A stretch of 6,739 bases of DNA from Deltaproteobacteria bacterium (lineage in GTDB: Bacteria > Bdellovibrionota_C > UBA2361 > OMII01). The notes beneath the pieces were generated by a model. That model had not been told where the DNA came from. It worked only from the letters and a program-made list of their open reading frames with translations, and searched no databases. The stretch's first letter is position 1. Every line of letters starts with the position of its first letter. Position numbers and translations under genes: made by a program. The stretch is from the NCBI GenBank assembly GCA_023262305.1, contig JALRCK010000120.1, forward strand, positions 1 through 6,739, in the 5' to 3' direction. Of this stretch, positions 1 to 5,179 are shown piece by piece.

Positions 1-2
1 GG

Positions 3-710
3 GGCGTTGTGCATCTAGGCGCCCCTTTTATCCTTCCGAAGGAAGCGAGCCATTACATTAAAAACGTCCTCCGATTACCCCTTGGATCGGCAATTGAGAT
101 CGCAGACCCAGCGACCGGTGAATCATACATCGGCGAGATCTCCTCTCTTACGAGCGAGGTAACGGTGACCTTCTCCCAAAAGCTTGAAGCCTCAAAGAGA
201 TCCGTATCGATAACGATCCTGTGCGCCCTCTGCAAAGGACAGAAGAACGAACTTATCTGCGACTGGGCGACCGAGCTTGGGTGCGAGCGCATAATCTTTT
301 GGCAGGCTGAGCGAAGCATCGTGCGACTTAGCAATGCAAAGGACGCTGCAGCAAAAGAGATAAAATTCGCACATGCAGCCCTCGCCGCAGCACAGCAGAG
401 CAGACAGCCCCTCCCCCCTCTCGTGAGGGTCTCGCTCTCACTTCACGAAGCCCTTGCACTTCTCCCCTCGCCATCCGCAGGAGTTAAGGCGTACTGCTCG
501 CTTGAGCAGGGTAGCCCCCTGTTATCATCCCTTCCGAGTGCGGCTGAAACCTGTCTAGTTATCGGACCCGAGGGGGATCTCTCCGCAAAGGAAACGGAGA
601 TTTTACGCGAACATGGATTTCAACCTGCCTCTCTTGGTCGCGAGATTCTGCGTTCAGAGCTTGCAGTGGTAACAGCAGTAGCCACGATCAAGGTCTCTCA
701 CGTAATTTGA
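3..710 (+). CDS. rsmE: 16S rRNA (uracil1498-N3)-methyltransferase RsmE, 5'-partial
   Basis: SPOUT-class, SAM-dependent enzyme that methylates N3 of U1498 in helix 44 of 16S rRNA in the assembled 30S subunit. Residues are numbered from the GTG at 9. An N-terminal PUA-like beta region (about 1-60, with the family-typical 'SHYIKNVLRL' at 14-23) precedes the knotted methyltransferase domain (about 65-233). Family hallmarks are ELGCERIIFWQAERS (89-103), AAAQQSRQPLPPLV (126-139), the SAM-binding loop GPEGDLS (186-192) and the C-terminal knot motif LGREILRSELA (209-219). The usual forms of the last two are GPEGGF and LGxRILRTETA, so a few conserved positions differ. The frame is open to the window edge, and RsmE proteins normally have several more N-terminal residues. 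No ribosome site precedes the GTG at 9, so the true start probably lies outside the window. The gene ends at a TGA (708-710). The next gene starts 108 nt downstream. Confidence 0.93.
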   Translation, partial: GVVHLGAPFILPKEASHYIKNVLRLPLGSAIEIADPATGESYIGEISSLTSEVTVTFSQKLEASKRSVSITILCALCKGQKNELICDWATELGCERIIFWQAERSIVRLSNAKDAAAKEIKFAHAALAAAQQSRQPLPPLVRVSLSLHEALALLPSPSAGVKAYCSLEQGSPLLSSLPSAAETCLVIGPEGDLSAKETEILREHGFQPASLGREILRSELAVVTAVATIKVSHVI

Positions 711-785
711 AGTTTAGACTACCCCCACCTCTCTCCTTCGGCTTATCCTTGCCCAAAACCGAGGAACGCCCCTCCTAGAGGTCTT

Positions 786-800
786 GGGGAGACGCTCCCC
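786..800 (+). other. Small perfect hairpin upstream of the RDD gene
   Basis: GGGGAG (786-791) pairs with CTCCCC (795-800) across a 3-nt loop. It is followed by TACTTTT and then, 7 nt after the stem, by the AGGAGA ribosome site of the next gene. It could be a weak terminator for rsmE or a 5'-UTR structure affecting translation of the RDD gene. The stem is short and the T tract imperfect, so neither role is established. The rest of the 711-818 gap shows nothing else I recognise. Confidence 0.35.
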
Positions 801-807
801 TACTTTT

Positions 808-813
808 AGGAGA
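808..813 (+). promoter_or_regulatory. Ribosome binding site of the RDD gene
   Basis: AGGAGA lies 5 nt before the ATG at 819. An in-frame TAG at 807-809 overlaps this site, so translation cannot start further upstream. This fixes the start of the RDD gene. Confidence 0.8.
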
Positions 814-818
814 CATTC

Positions 819-1268
819 ATGTCAGAACAAGAACTGGCTACTCGAGGCCAACGACTCGCAGCCGTTATCATCGACGGCATCATCGGTGGAATCGTTTCAA
901 CGGTAATCATGATGGTGATACTTCCGATTGTCGGCGTGGACTCTGTGTCGACGGAAACCAGTATCGTGTTCAGCCTGGTACTCATGGCGATGAATATCGG
1001 AACATTGGTGCTGATCAACGGCAAGCTGCTCGCTTCAAATGGCCAGACCGTTGGAAAGAAGTTGATGGGCATTAAGATCGTTACACTCTCCGGTGGAATA
1101 CTCCCCCTTCAAGACGTTTTGCTGCGTCGATACCTTCCACCTGTATTGGTGAGCATTATCCCAATCATCGGCGCCCTCGCCTGCCTTGCGGATATTCTCT
1201 GCATCTTTAGGGGTGACCAACGGTGCATCCATGACTTAATCGCCGGAACTCGGGTGGTTAAGGCATAG
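819..1268 (+). CDS. RDD family integral membrane protein
   Basis: A 149-residue protein of the RDD family, small multi-pass inner-membrane proteins whose function is mostly unknown; some members are proposed to act in ion or solute transport. The family name comes from conserved Arg and Asp residues. Visible here are the N-terminal RxxAxxxD signature (R12 to D19, in 'RLAAVIIDG'), the central GQTVGKKLMGIKIV motif (75-88) and the C-terminal 'IHDLIAGTRVV' motif (137-147). Three hydrophobic segments are evident: about 13-39, 48-67 and 107-130. Length is normal for a single-domain RDD protein. The ATG has a good ribosome site 5 nt upstream. It is not tightly coupled to rsmE (108 nt) or mgsA (221 nt), so context does not suggest a specific role. 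The family assignment is firm; the biological function is not. Confidence 0.9.
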   Translation: MSEQELATRGQRLAAVIIDGIIGGIVSTVIMMVILPIVGVDSVSTETSIVFSLVLMAMNIGTLVLINGKLLASNGQTVGKKLMGIKIVTLSGGILPLQDVLLRRYLPPVLVSIIPIIGALACLADILCIFRGDQRCIHDLIAGTRVVKA

Positions 1269-1285
1269 TCTCCATCCTCGACATT

Positions 1286-1314
1286 GGCCCTCCATGGAGT
1301 CCTCATGGAGGGTC
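1286..1314 (+). other. Strong hairpin just after the RDD gene
   Basis: CCCTCCATG (1288-1296) is perfectly complementary to CATGGAGGG (1304-1312) with a 7-nt loop. It extends by a G-T wobble and a G-C pair to 1286/1314. The right arm is followed at once by a second copy of its 11-mer: CATGGAGGGTC occurs at 1304-1314 and 1315-1325. The hairpin starts 18 nt after the stop codon, so it may protect the mRNA 3' end or stop transcription, but no T tract follows and it is not a classical intrinsic terminator. Confidence 0.6.
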
Positions 1315-1317
1315 CAT

Positions 1318-1341
1318 GGAGGGTCCGAGTACCCTCGGACC
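1318..1341 (+). repeat. REP-like palindromic unit, copy 1
   Basis: GGAG is followed by a perfect 8-bp hairpin: GGTCCGAG (1322-1329), loop TACC, CTCGGACC (1334-1341). The same layout recurs three more times at 4887-4910, 4983-5006 and 5084-5107. It lies in the RDD-mgsA gap, and its right arm runs into the first unit of the 44-bp tandem duplication. Confidence 0.6.
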
Positions 1342-1419
1342 GTGCGGATCAACCACCTCAATGAAGTAACATCGCCCCTCGGGCCGTGCTACTCAACAAC
1401 CTTAATGAAGTAACATCGC
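1332..1419 (+). repeat. Two tandem 44-bp repeats between the RDD gene and mgsA
   Basis: Unit 1 is 1332-1375 and unit 2 is 1376-1419. They align without gaps and differ at six of 44 positions. Both begin CCCTCGG and share the unbroken segment AATGAAGTAACATCGC at their ends. The units hold no convincing reading frame. The array ends about 70 nt before the mgsA start, so it could belong to the mgsA leader, but it may simply be a local duplication. Confidence 0.8.
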
Positions 1420-1489
1420 CCCCAAAAAATCCGCCCCTTCATCCTCATCCTTTCCAGATGCCACACCAACGAGTAAGGTTTAACTTGTT

Positions 1490-1936
1490 ATGAGCATCAT
1501 CACCTTCGACCACCCCCTTTCTCCTCTCCCCGCAAAGAAGCGCATCGCCCTCGTCGCGCATGACGCCAAAAAGCGAGAGATGTGCGATTGGGTCAAAAAA
1601 CACCGCGACGTATTCGCTCAGCATGATCTTCACGCAACCGGGACTACCGGAGCGCTCCTTGAAAAAGAGACGGGCTTGCCCGTAAAGCGCTGCCTCTCGG
1701 GCCCCTTGGGTGGTGATCAACAGATCGGGGCTATGATCGTTGAGGAGAAGATCGACCTTCTCTTCTTCTTCTGGGATCCCCTTACCTCTCAACCCCATGA
1801 CCCCGACGTCAAAGCTCTCTTACGGATCGCGGCTCTCTACGAGATACCTATCGCCTGTAATCGAGCGTCAGCGGAGTTCATCATCTCCAGTGAGTTGATG
1901 GCTAAGAGCTACGCGCGGCGGGTGGAGAAGGCTTAA
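1490..1936 (+). CDS. mgsA: Methylglyoxal synthase
   Basis: Cytoplasmic lyase that converts dihydroxyacetone phosphate to methylglyoxal and phosphate, opening the glycolytic bypass used when sugar phosphates accumulate or phosphate is scarce. The 148-residue product is close to the E. coli enzyme (152 residues) and keeps all its signature blocks: ALVAHD (20-25, catalytic-region H24 and D25), ATGTTG (49-54, phosphate-binding), SGPLGGDQQ (70-78, catalytic base D76), FFWDP (93-97, D96) and [12 protein letters not shown] (101-112, H103 and D106). These match E. coli H19, D20, D71, D91, H98 and D101 with a constant offset of five, so the active site is intact. An in-frame TAA at 1481-1483 rules out an earlier start. 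The only ribosome-site candidate is a weak AAGG at 1475-1478, about 11 nt upstream. The gene is convergent with the large minus-strand gene. In characterised enzymes phosphate inhibits activity; nothing here shows local regulation. Confidence 0.97.
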   Translation: MSIITFDHPLSPLPAKKRIALVAHDAKKREMCDWVKKHRDVFAQHDLHATGTTGALLEKETGLPVKRCLSGPLGGDQQIGAMIVEEKIDLLFFFWDPLTSQPHDPDVKALLRIAALYEIPIACNRASAEFIISSELMAKSYARRVEKA

Positions 1937-2058
1937 GCGGCCCCGCCCGGGTAGGGCGACCGTGCTTGCCTCGCAGCAGGAGGACGAAGGCGGGTCGGTC
2001 GCCAAAAAATATCGCGTATCGCGAATGTCCCTCGCCTCACGAAACACGGCGACCGGAA

Positions 2059-2107
2059 CGGTCTCCCTCCCAGCCATCGCGAACTCGTGACTTGGGAGGG
2101 CAGACCG
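2059..2107. terminator. Hairpin between convergent genes, possible transcription terminator
   Basis: CGGTCTCCCTCCCA (2059-2072) pairs with TGGGAGGG (2093-2100) and AGACCG (2102-2107). This gives 14 base pairs interrupted only by an unpaired C at 2101, with a 20-nt loop. It lies 122 nt after mgsA and 12 nt beyond the stop of the convergent minus-strand gene, where a bidirectional stop or mRNA 3'-end structure is expected. On the plus strand the run CTTCTTTGT follows, which is only moderately T-rich. On the minus strand no T tract follows. The structure is clear; its role is inferred from position. Confidence 0.5.
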
Positions 2108-2119
2108 CTTCTTTGTAGC

Positions 2120-4591
2120 TTACTTAACCCTTACCTGAGTTGGCGTGCTCCACCCGGATGAGATTCCGCCACTTATTACACGATACCGAACCGACCACCG
2201 AGACTTACTCGAAATGCCGGTGAGCATCGCTGATGCTGAGCGTACCGTCTTCGTTATAATCTTAGCGGCCTTTCGATCAAGTCGAGTTGCCTCAACCTGG
2301 TAAGTGGCGCCCTCTACGTTCGACATGGAGATCAACAGGCGAGGAGTTTTCCCAACATACCGCACGTCGACCGTTGGAGATACGACCGATAGCAGTCTGG
2401 TTTCGAAGCAATCCACTACTCCGTTGCGGTCCACGTCGGTATCCGCGATTCCACACCCACATGCTCCAGGCGAGAGCTTTGCAGCATCAAGAGGACAGAG
2501 ATCGCTCGACGTTACCGCGCGTTGGCACGAGCCCGCGACCGGTTGGGTCAAGGTCGGCTCATTCGGGCAGAGATCGAAGCAGTCCGCCGTTCCATCGTTA
2601 TCGGAATCGGTATCCGCTACGCCACAACCACACACTCCCGCCTTCGCCTTCGAGCTATCTGTAGAGCACTCATCGACACAGTCAGCGATTCCATCGCTGT
2701 CGTTATCCTGTTCAGTAGCGTTACATCCACACACCCCTGGCGCTGTCTTTTTGGTATCAGCGGGGCACTGGTCAAGAGCATCTGGGGTGCTGTCTCCATC
2801 CGTGTCCGTATCGGATAATCCACATCCTGCTAGTCCGCGACGGGTTTTAGACTTATCCTGAGGACACTCATCCACGCAGTCAGGTGAGAGATCGCCATCC
2901 GAATCAGTGTCCGAAACTCCACACCCGCATACACCGGCGCCAACTTTTTGGTTATTGAACGCGCACGAGTCGATACAGTCCGGGGTTCCATCGTGGTCGG
3001 TGTCCGTGTCAGCGATGTTACATCCGCACACACCTGGATTTATCTTGAGTGTGTTGCTTGAGCATGGATCGTTACAATCCATGATCCCATCAAGATCAGA
3101 GTCAACATCAACGATTCCACACCCGCACACTCCAGGCGCCGTTTTCTTGGCGTCATTCGCGCACCTGTCGTTACAGTTCGCGGTACCATCGCCATCTGAA
3201 TCCGTATCAGCAACACCACATCCACACGCGCCTTGGTCGACCTTGTTCGCATCTTCAGGGCAGAGGTCGATACAGCTCATCGTTCCATCCCCATCTGGGT
3301 CAACATCAGGCTGCCCACACCCACACGCACCCTTCGCGATCTTCGTTGGATCTGACGCACAAAGGTCGAAACAGTCAGGTGTGCCGTCTCTGTCAGTGTC
3401 GGTGTCTGCGACCCCACATCCACACGAGCCAGCGTAGAGCTTGTTGGTATCGTTAGGACACGAATCCACAGGAACGCTCCACACCTCCGCTCCTTGTGAT
3501 GGAGTCGACCCGAAGATAAGGACGGTATCTCCAACAACACGAAGAGAATTCACCTCGATATTCTCCTGCTGCCACGTGAGAGGCTCGTGCGGGACTTCCC
3601 GGCCCATCTGTGAAATGGAGTACAATCGACCTGAATGGGCAGAGAATCCACCGCCGCTCACAAGCAACGTGTTCGGCACGCTGAGGTGCGTGTACCCTTG
3701 GTCATAGCTCTCTACACGCGTAACCACCGGCTCTATGTTGTAGTACTCGGTGGTACCATAATCAGTGGTCATGGTGAACGCCCAATAGCGGGTCGCTCCC
3801 TCCCATCGGTCAGTGAGCGGGATGGAATGACGTTGGCTTTCAGCCGAGAGCATTTTCACGCGCTGGATGAGGTTCGGCTCCACTCGATAGACGTAGTGCA
3901 CGAATGTGGAATCAGAGATCTGCTCGACCCCAGCGGCGTAGAGCCTGTCGTTGTTACGTCCTGAGTAGACCCATTTCATGGAGTTCCAACCGATCGAGCC
4001 CAGGTACTGCCAGCTCTTGGTAGAAAAGTTCCACTGGTAGACGTATGGATGTTGGATACCGATCGGCACGCCACCGATCACCGCGTAGACGGTGACTGGA
4101 CCCGCGTTAACATACACAGGCTCGTTGAGCCCCGTTGCCATGTTGTATCGCCCGAGATCGTACGAGTAGGCGTATGTATACAAGACCTCGCTACCGCTGC
4201 GCTGAAAGAGAGCGCTCTTGCTGAAAGGAACGGGGACAGTTCCCTGCGCAGTTCCATCTGAGAACCAGTTGCTACCAGCTCCCGGGAGACCAGCCGGGAT
4301 TGAGAAGAATACGCCCTGCTCGTTAGTTGAGGTAACCCCCGTGGCTTTGTTGAGTGTTGTAACCTTCTCAATGGATCCCGAGGGCTCTCGCGCTATCAAG
4401 AGGTCGGTCTCGCCGGTCTGTGACTTGGCGACGATGAGCAGACCTTGAGATACCCGACCAATCGGAGAGGCGGAGGAGCTTTCAGCGCCCGCTACCAGGT
4501 CAGCCGCCAGCGAAACATCAGCCTTTGCGGCAACTGGGGTGAGGAGCGATACAACAGCGAACAGTGCGGGGAGGATACTACATCGGTTCAT
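2120..4591 (-). CDS. Secreted cysteine-rich DxDxDG/CGCG repeat protein
   Basis: An 823-residue exported protein of unknown function. Start chosen at the ATG at 4591-4589: it has AAGGAA 6 nt upstream and opens a clean signal peptide (MNRC, hydrophobic 5-21, AKA cleavage site before D25). A longer frame to 4648 would add 19 residues ahead of this signal. No lipobox is present. Residues about 25-377 are Tyr/Trp/Gly-rich and beta-like, with one SDGTAQGT motif (111-118) and a closing GAEVWSV, both reminiscent of ELWxTDGT propeller-type repeats. Residues 378-731 are ten 33-residue repeats plus one of 24. Consensus is C-P-x-D-x3-K-x3-G-x-CGCG-x2-DTDxDxDG-x3-DC-x-D, acidic and similar to thrombospondin type 3/dockerin-like Ca2+-binding loops. 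Residues 732-823 resemble a fibronectin III-like sandwich ending 'GWSTPTQVRVK'. No C-terminal sorting signal is seen. A surface or extracellular calcium-stabilised role, perhaps adhesion, is inference. Confidence 0.88.
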   Translation of the reverse strand: MNRCSILPALFAVVSLLTPVAAKADVSLAADLVAGAESSSASPIGRVSQGLLIVAKSQTGETDLLIAREPSGSIEKVTTLNKATGVTSTNEQGVFFSIPAGLPGAGSNWFSDGTAQGTVPVPFSKSALFQRSGSEVLYTYAYSYDLGRYNMATGLNEPVYVNAGPVTVYAVIGGVPIGIQHPYVYQWNFSTKSWQYLGSIGWNSMKWVYSGRNNDRLYAAGVEQISDSTFVHYVYRVEPNLIQRVKMLSAESQRHSIPLTDRWEGATRYWAFTMTTDYGTTEYYNIEPVVTRVESYDQGYTHLSVPNTLLVSGGGFSAHSGRLYSISQMGREVPHEPLTWQQENIEVNSLRVVGDTVLIFGSTPSQGAEVWSVPVDSCPNDTNKLYAGSCGCGVADTDTDRDGTPDCFDLCASDPTKIAKGACGCGQPDVDPDGDGTMSCIDLCPEDANKVDQGACGCGVADTDSDGDGTANCNDRCANDAKKTAPGVCGCGIVDVDSDLDGIMDCNDPCSSNTLKINPGVCGCNIADTDTDHDGTPDCIDSCAFNNQKVGAGVCGCGVSDTDSDGDLSPDCVDECPQDKSKTRRGLAGCGLSDTDTDGDSTPDALDQCPADTKKTAPGVCGCNATEQDNDSDGIADCVDECSTDSSKAKAGVCGCGVADTDSDNDGTADCFDLCPNEPTLTQPVAGSCQRAVTSSDLCPLDAAKLSPGACGCGIADTDVDRNGVVDCFETRLLSVVSPTVDVRYVGKTPRLLISMSNVEGATYQVEATRLDRKAAKIITKTVRSASAMLTGISSKSRWSVRYRVISGGISSGWSTPTQVRVK
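2399..3460 (-). repeat. Tandem array of eleven CGCG/DxDxDG units (99-nt period)
   Basis: This array lies inside the large minus-strand gene. Ten units are exactly 33 codons (99 nt). In reading order, the tenth unit (2498-2569) is only 24 codons and has lost its Asp loop. Unit first cysteines are spaced exactly 33 residues apart up to the short one. Nine units carry four cysteines at unit positions 1, 13, 15 and 30; units 7 and 10 carry two. The Asp-rich stretch at positions 19-25 is present in all but unit 10. The DNA copies are diverged, so the array is old rather than recently amplified. Confidence 0.9.
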
Positions 4592-4597
4592 ACAACG

Positions 4598-4603
4598 TTC
4601 CTT
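4598..4603 (-). promoter_or_regulatory. Ribosome binding site fixing the start of the large repeat gene
   Basis: TTCCTT on the plus strand reads AAGGAA on the minus strand, 6 nt before the ATG at 4591-4589. Together with the signal peptide that begins there, it favours this start over the upstream in-frame codon at 4648. Confidence 0.7.
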
Positions 4604-4853
4604 ACAACTACCTGGGCTGCAAACCACTCTGCCGACCCAGCTCAACAAGCGTTTGTGCGCTTAGCACTAACAAGGGTATGGAAAATCCTGGGGCTATGAT
4701 ACCTATTAAGGCAGAATAAATTCGTGTGATGTAAGTAGGTTATAAAATTTCTTTTTGCATCAGTTTCAGAGCAGCGAAATAGGTATGTGCGGTTTGCACA
4801 ATTATAAGGGATACTATTAGGGCACCATCTCAACACTGAATTGCAGAGTAACT

Positions 4854-4910
4854 TTGAGTGCGCACCCAGCTCCCGTCGCGAGCTCCGGTCCGTGTGGACA
4901 CGGACCCTCC
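4854..4910. repeat. 57-bp direct repeat, copy A
   Basis: Matches 5051-5107 without gaps at 49 of 57 positions. Shared blocks include TTGAGT, CACCCAG, GCGAGC, CCGGTCC and GTGGACACGGACCCTCC. The copy ends with a REP-like palindrome (4887-4910), so the duplicated block is the palindrome plus about 33 bp of flank. Confidence 0.85.
4887..4910 (-). repeat. REP-like palindromic unit, copy 2
   Basis: Plus-strand GGTCCGTG (4887-4894), loop TGGA, CACGGACC (4899-4906), then CTCC. On the minus strand this reads GGAG followed by the hairpin, the same layout as copy 1. The 8-bp stem is perfect. Confidence 0.6.
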
Positions 4911-4982
4911 AGTTTACCAAACCTCTAATGCCATGCCGGCAAAGGCGGATTCTCCGGATGATATGCCATGCCACGCCTCGCC

Positions 4983-5006
4983 GGAGGGTCCGTCTCCTGA
5001 CGGGCC
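4983..5006 (+). repeat. REP-like palindromic unit, copy 3
   Basis: GGAG followed by GGTCCGTC (4987-4994), loop TCCT and GACGGGCC (4999-5006). The stem has 8 pairs including one G-T wobble. It points opposite to copies 2 and 4, between which it lies. Positions 4981-4993 are an exact 13-nt inverted match to 5097-5109, so larger alternative structures can form. Confidence 0.55.
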
Positions 5007-5050
5007 GGGTATGCACCAACAGTGTTAACCGCGAATGGCACAGAACACTT

Positions 5051-5107
5051 TTGAGTAAACACCCAGGTCTCGTTGCGAGCACCGGTCCTTGTGGACACGG
5101 ACCCTCC
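5051..5107. repeat. 57-bp direct repeat, copy B
   Basis: Second copy of the 4854-4910 block, 197 nt downstream, 86% identical. It ends 72 bp beyond the stop codon of the upstream large gene. Beyond the shared block, GCACCGG (5079-5085) can pair with CCGGTGC (5106-5112), giving this copy an extra outer stem. Confidence 0.85.
5084..5107 (-). repeat. REP-like palindromic unit, copy 4
   Basis: Plus-strand GGTCCTTG (5084-5091), loop TGGA, CACGGACC (5096-5103), then CTCC. It is the same as copy 2 except for one base that breaks one pair of the stem. It lies in copy B of the 57-bp direct repeat. Confidence 0.55.
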
Positions 5108-5179
5108 GGTGCACCGAGGGACCATCGCTACGCTGGCGTACGGAGAAGGACCGAGTTTTTTATGCGACGGGTTACTACC

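Larger units (their letters stand above)
4592..5179. other. 588-nt non-coding gap between the two large minus-strand genes
   Basis: The part next to the downstream gene (about 4660-4850) is AT-rich and should contain its minus-strand promoter. TATAAC near 4740-4745 could be a -10 element, but I see no matching -35, so I do not call a promoter. The part from about 4860 to 5155 is GC-rich and full of repeats: three REP-like palindromes, a 57-bp direct repeat at 197-nt spacing, and a 10-bp direct repeat ATGCCATGCC (4928-4937 and 4963-4972). Frames that cross it show no codon-like composition, ribosome site or recognisable product. I found no tRNA. Confidence 0.7.

Noticed and set aside
1955..2009. 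Terminator formed by GGCGACCG/CGGTCGCC next to the A run at 2004-2009
   Set aside because: The loop is 33 nt and the run is A on the plus strand. On the minus strand the T run comes before the stem, so it fits neither direction.
2304..2861. Plus-strand open frame of 185 codons
   Set aside because: Antisense to the end of the same repeat gene; its periodic composition comes from the opposite strand.
2907..3437. Long plus-strand open frame of 176 codons rich in Ser, Pro and His
   Set aside because: It lies exactly antisense to the CGCG/DxDxDG array. The repeating 'ATPHPHTPG' pattern is the reverse complement of the CGCGVAD codons, and no plus-strand ribosome site supports it.
2399..3460. CRISPR-like regular repeats
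   Set aside because: The 99-nt period is an in-frame 33-codon protein repeat with diverged copies and no spacer structure.
4592..4648. 19-residue N-terminal extension of the large repeat protein
   Set aside because: It would place a Cys/Arg-containing segment ahead of a standard signal peptide. The ATG at 4591 has its own ribosome site.
4861..5120. tRNA or integron attC site in the hairpin-rich gap
   Set aside because: No T-loop GGTTCGAATCC-like sequence or cloverleaf is present, no RYYYAAC/GTTRRRY pair was found, and no integrase or cassette gene is present.
5104..5161. Plus-strand intrinsic terminator ending in the T run at 5156-5161
   Set aside because: The bases before the T run (GGACCGAG) find only a bulged, imperfect partner upstream, and no plus-strand gene ends here.
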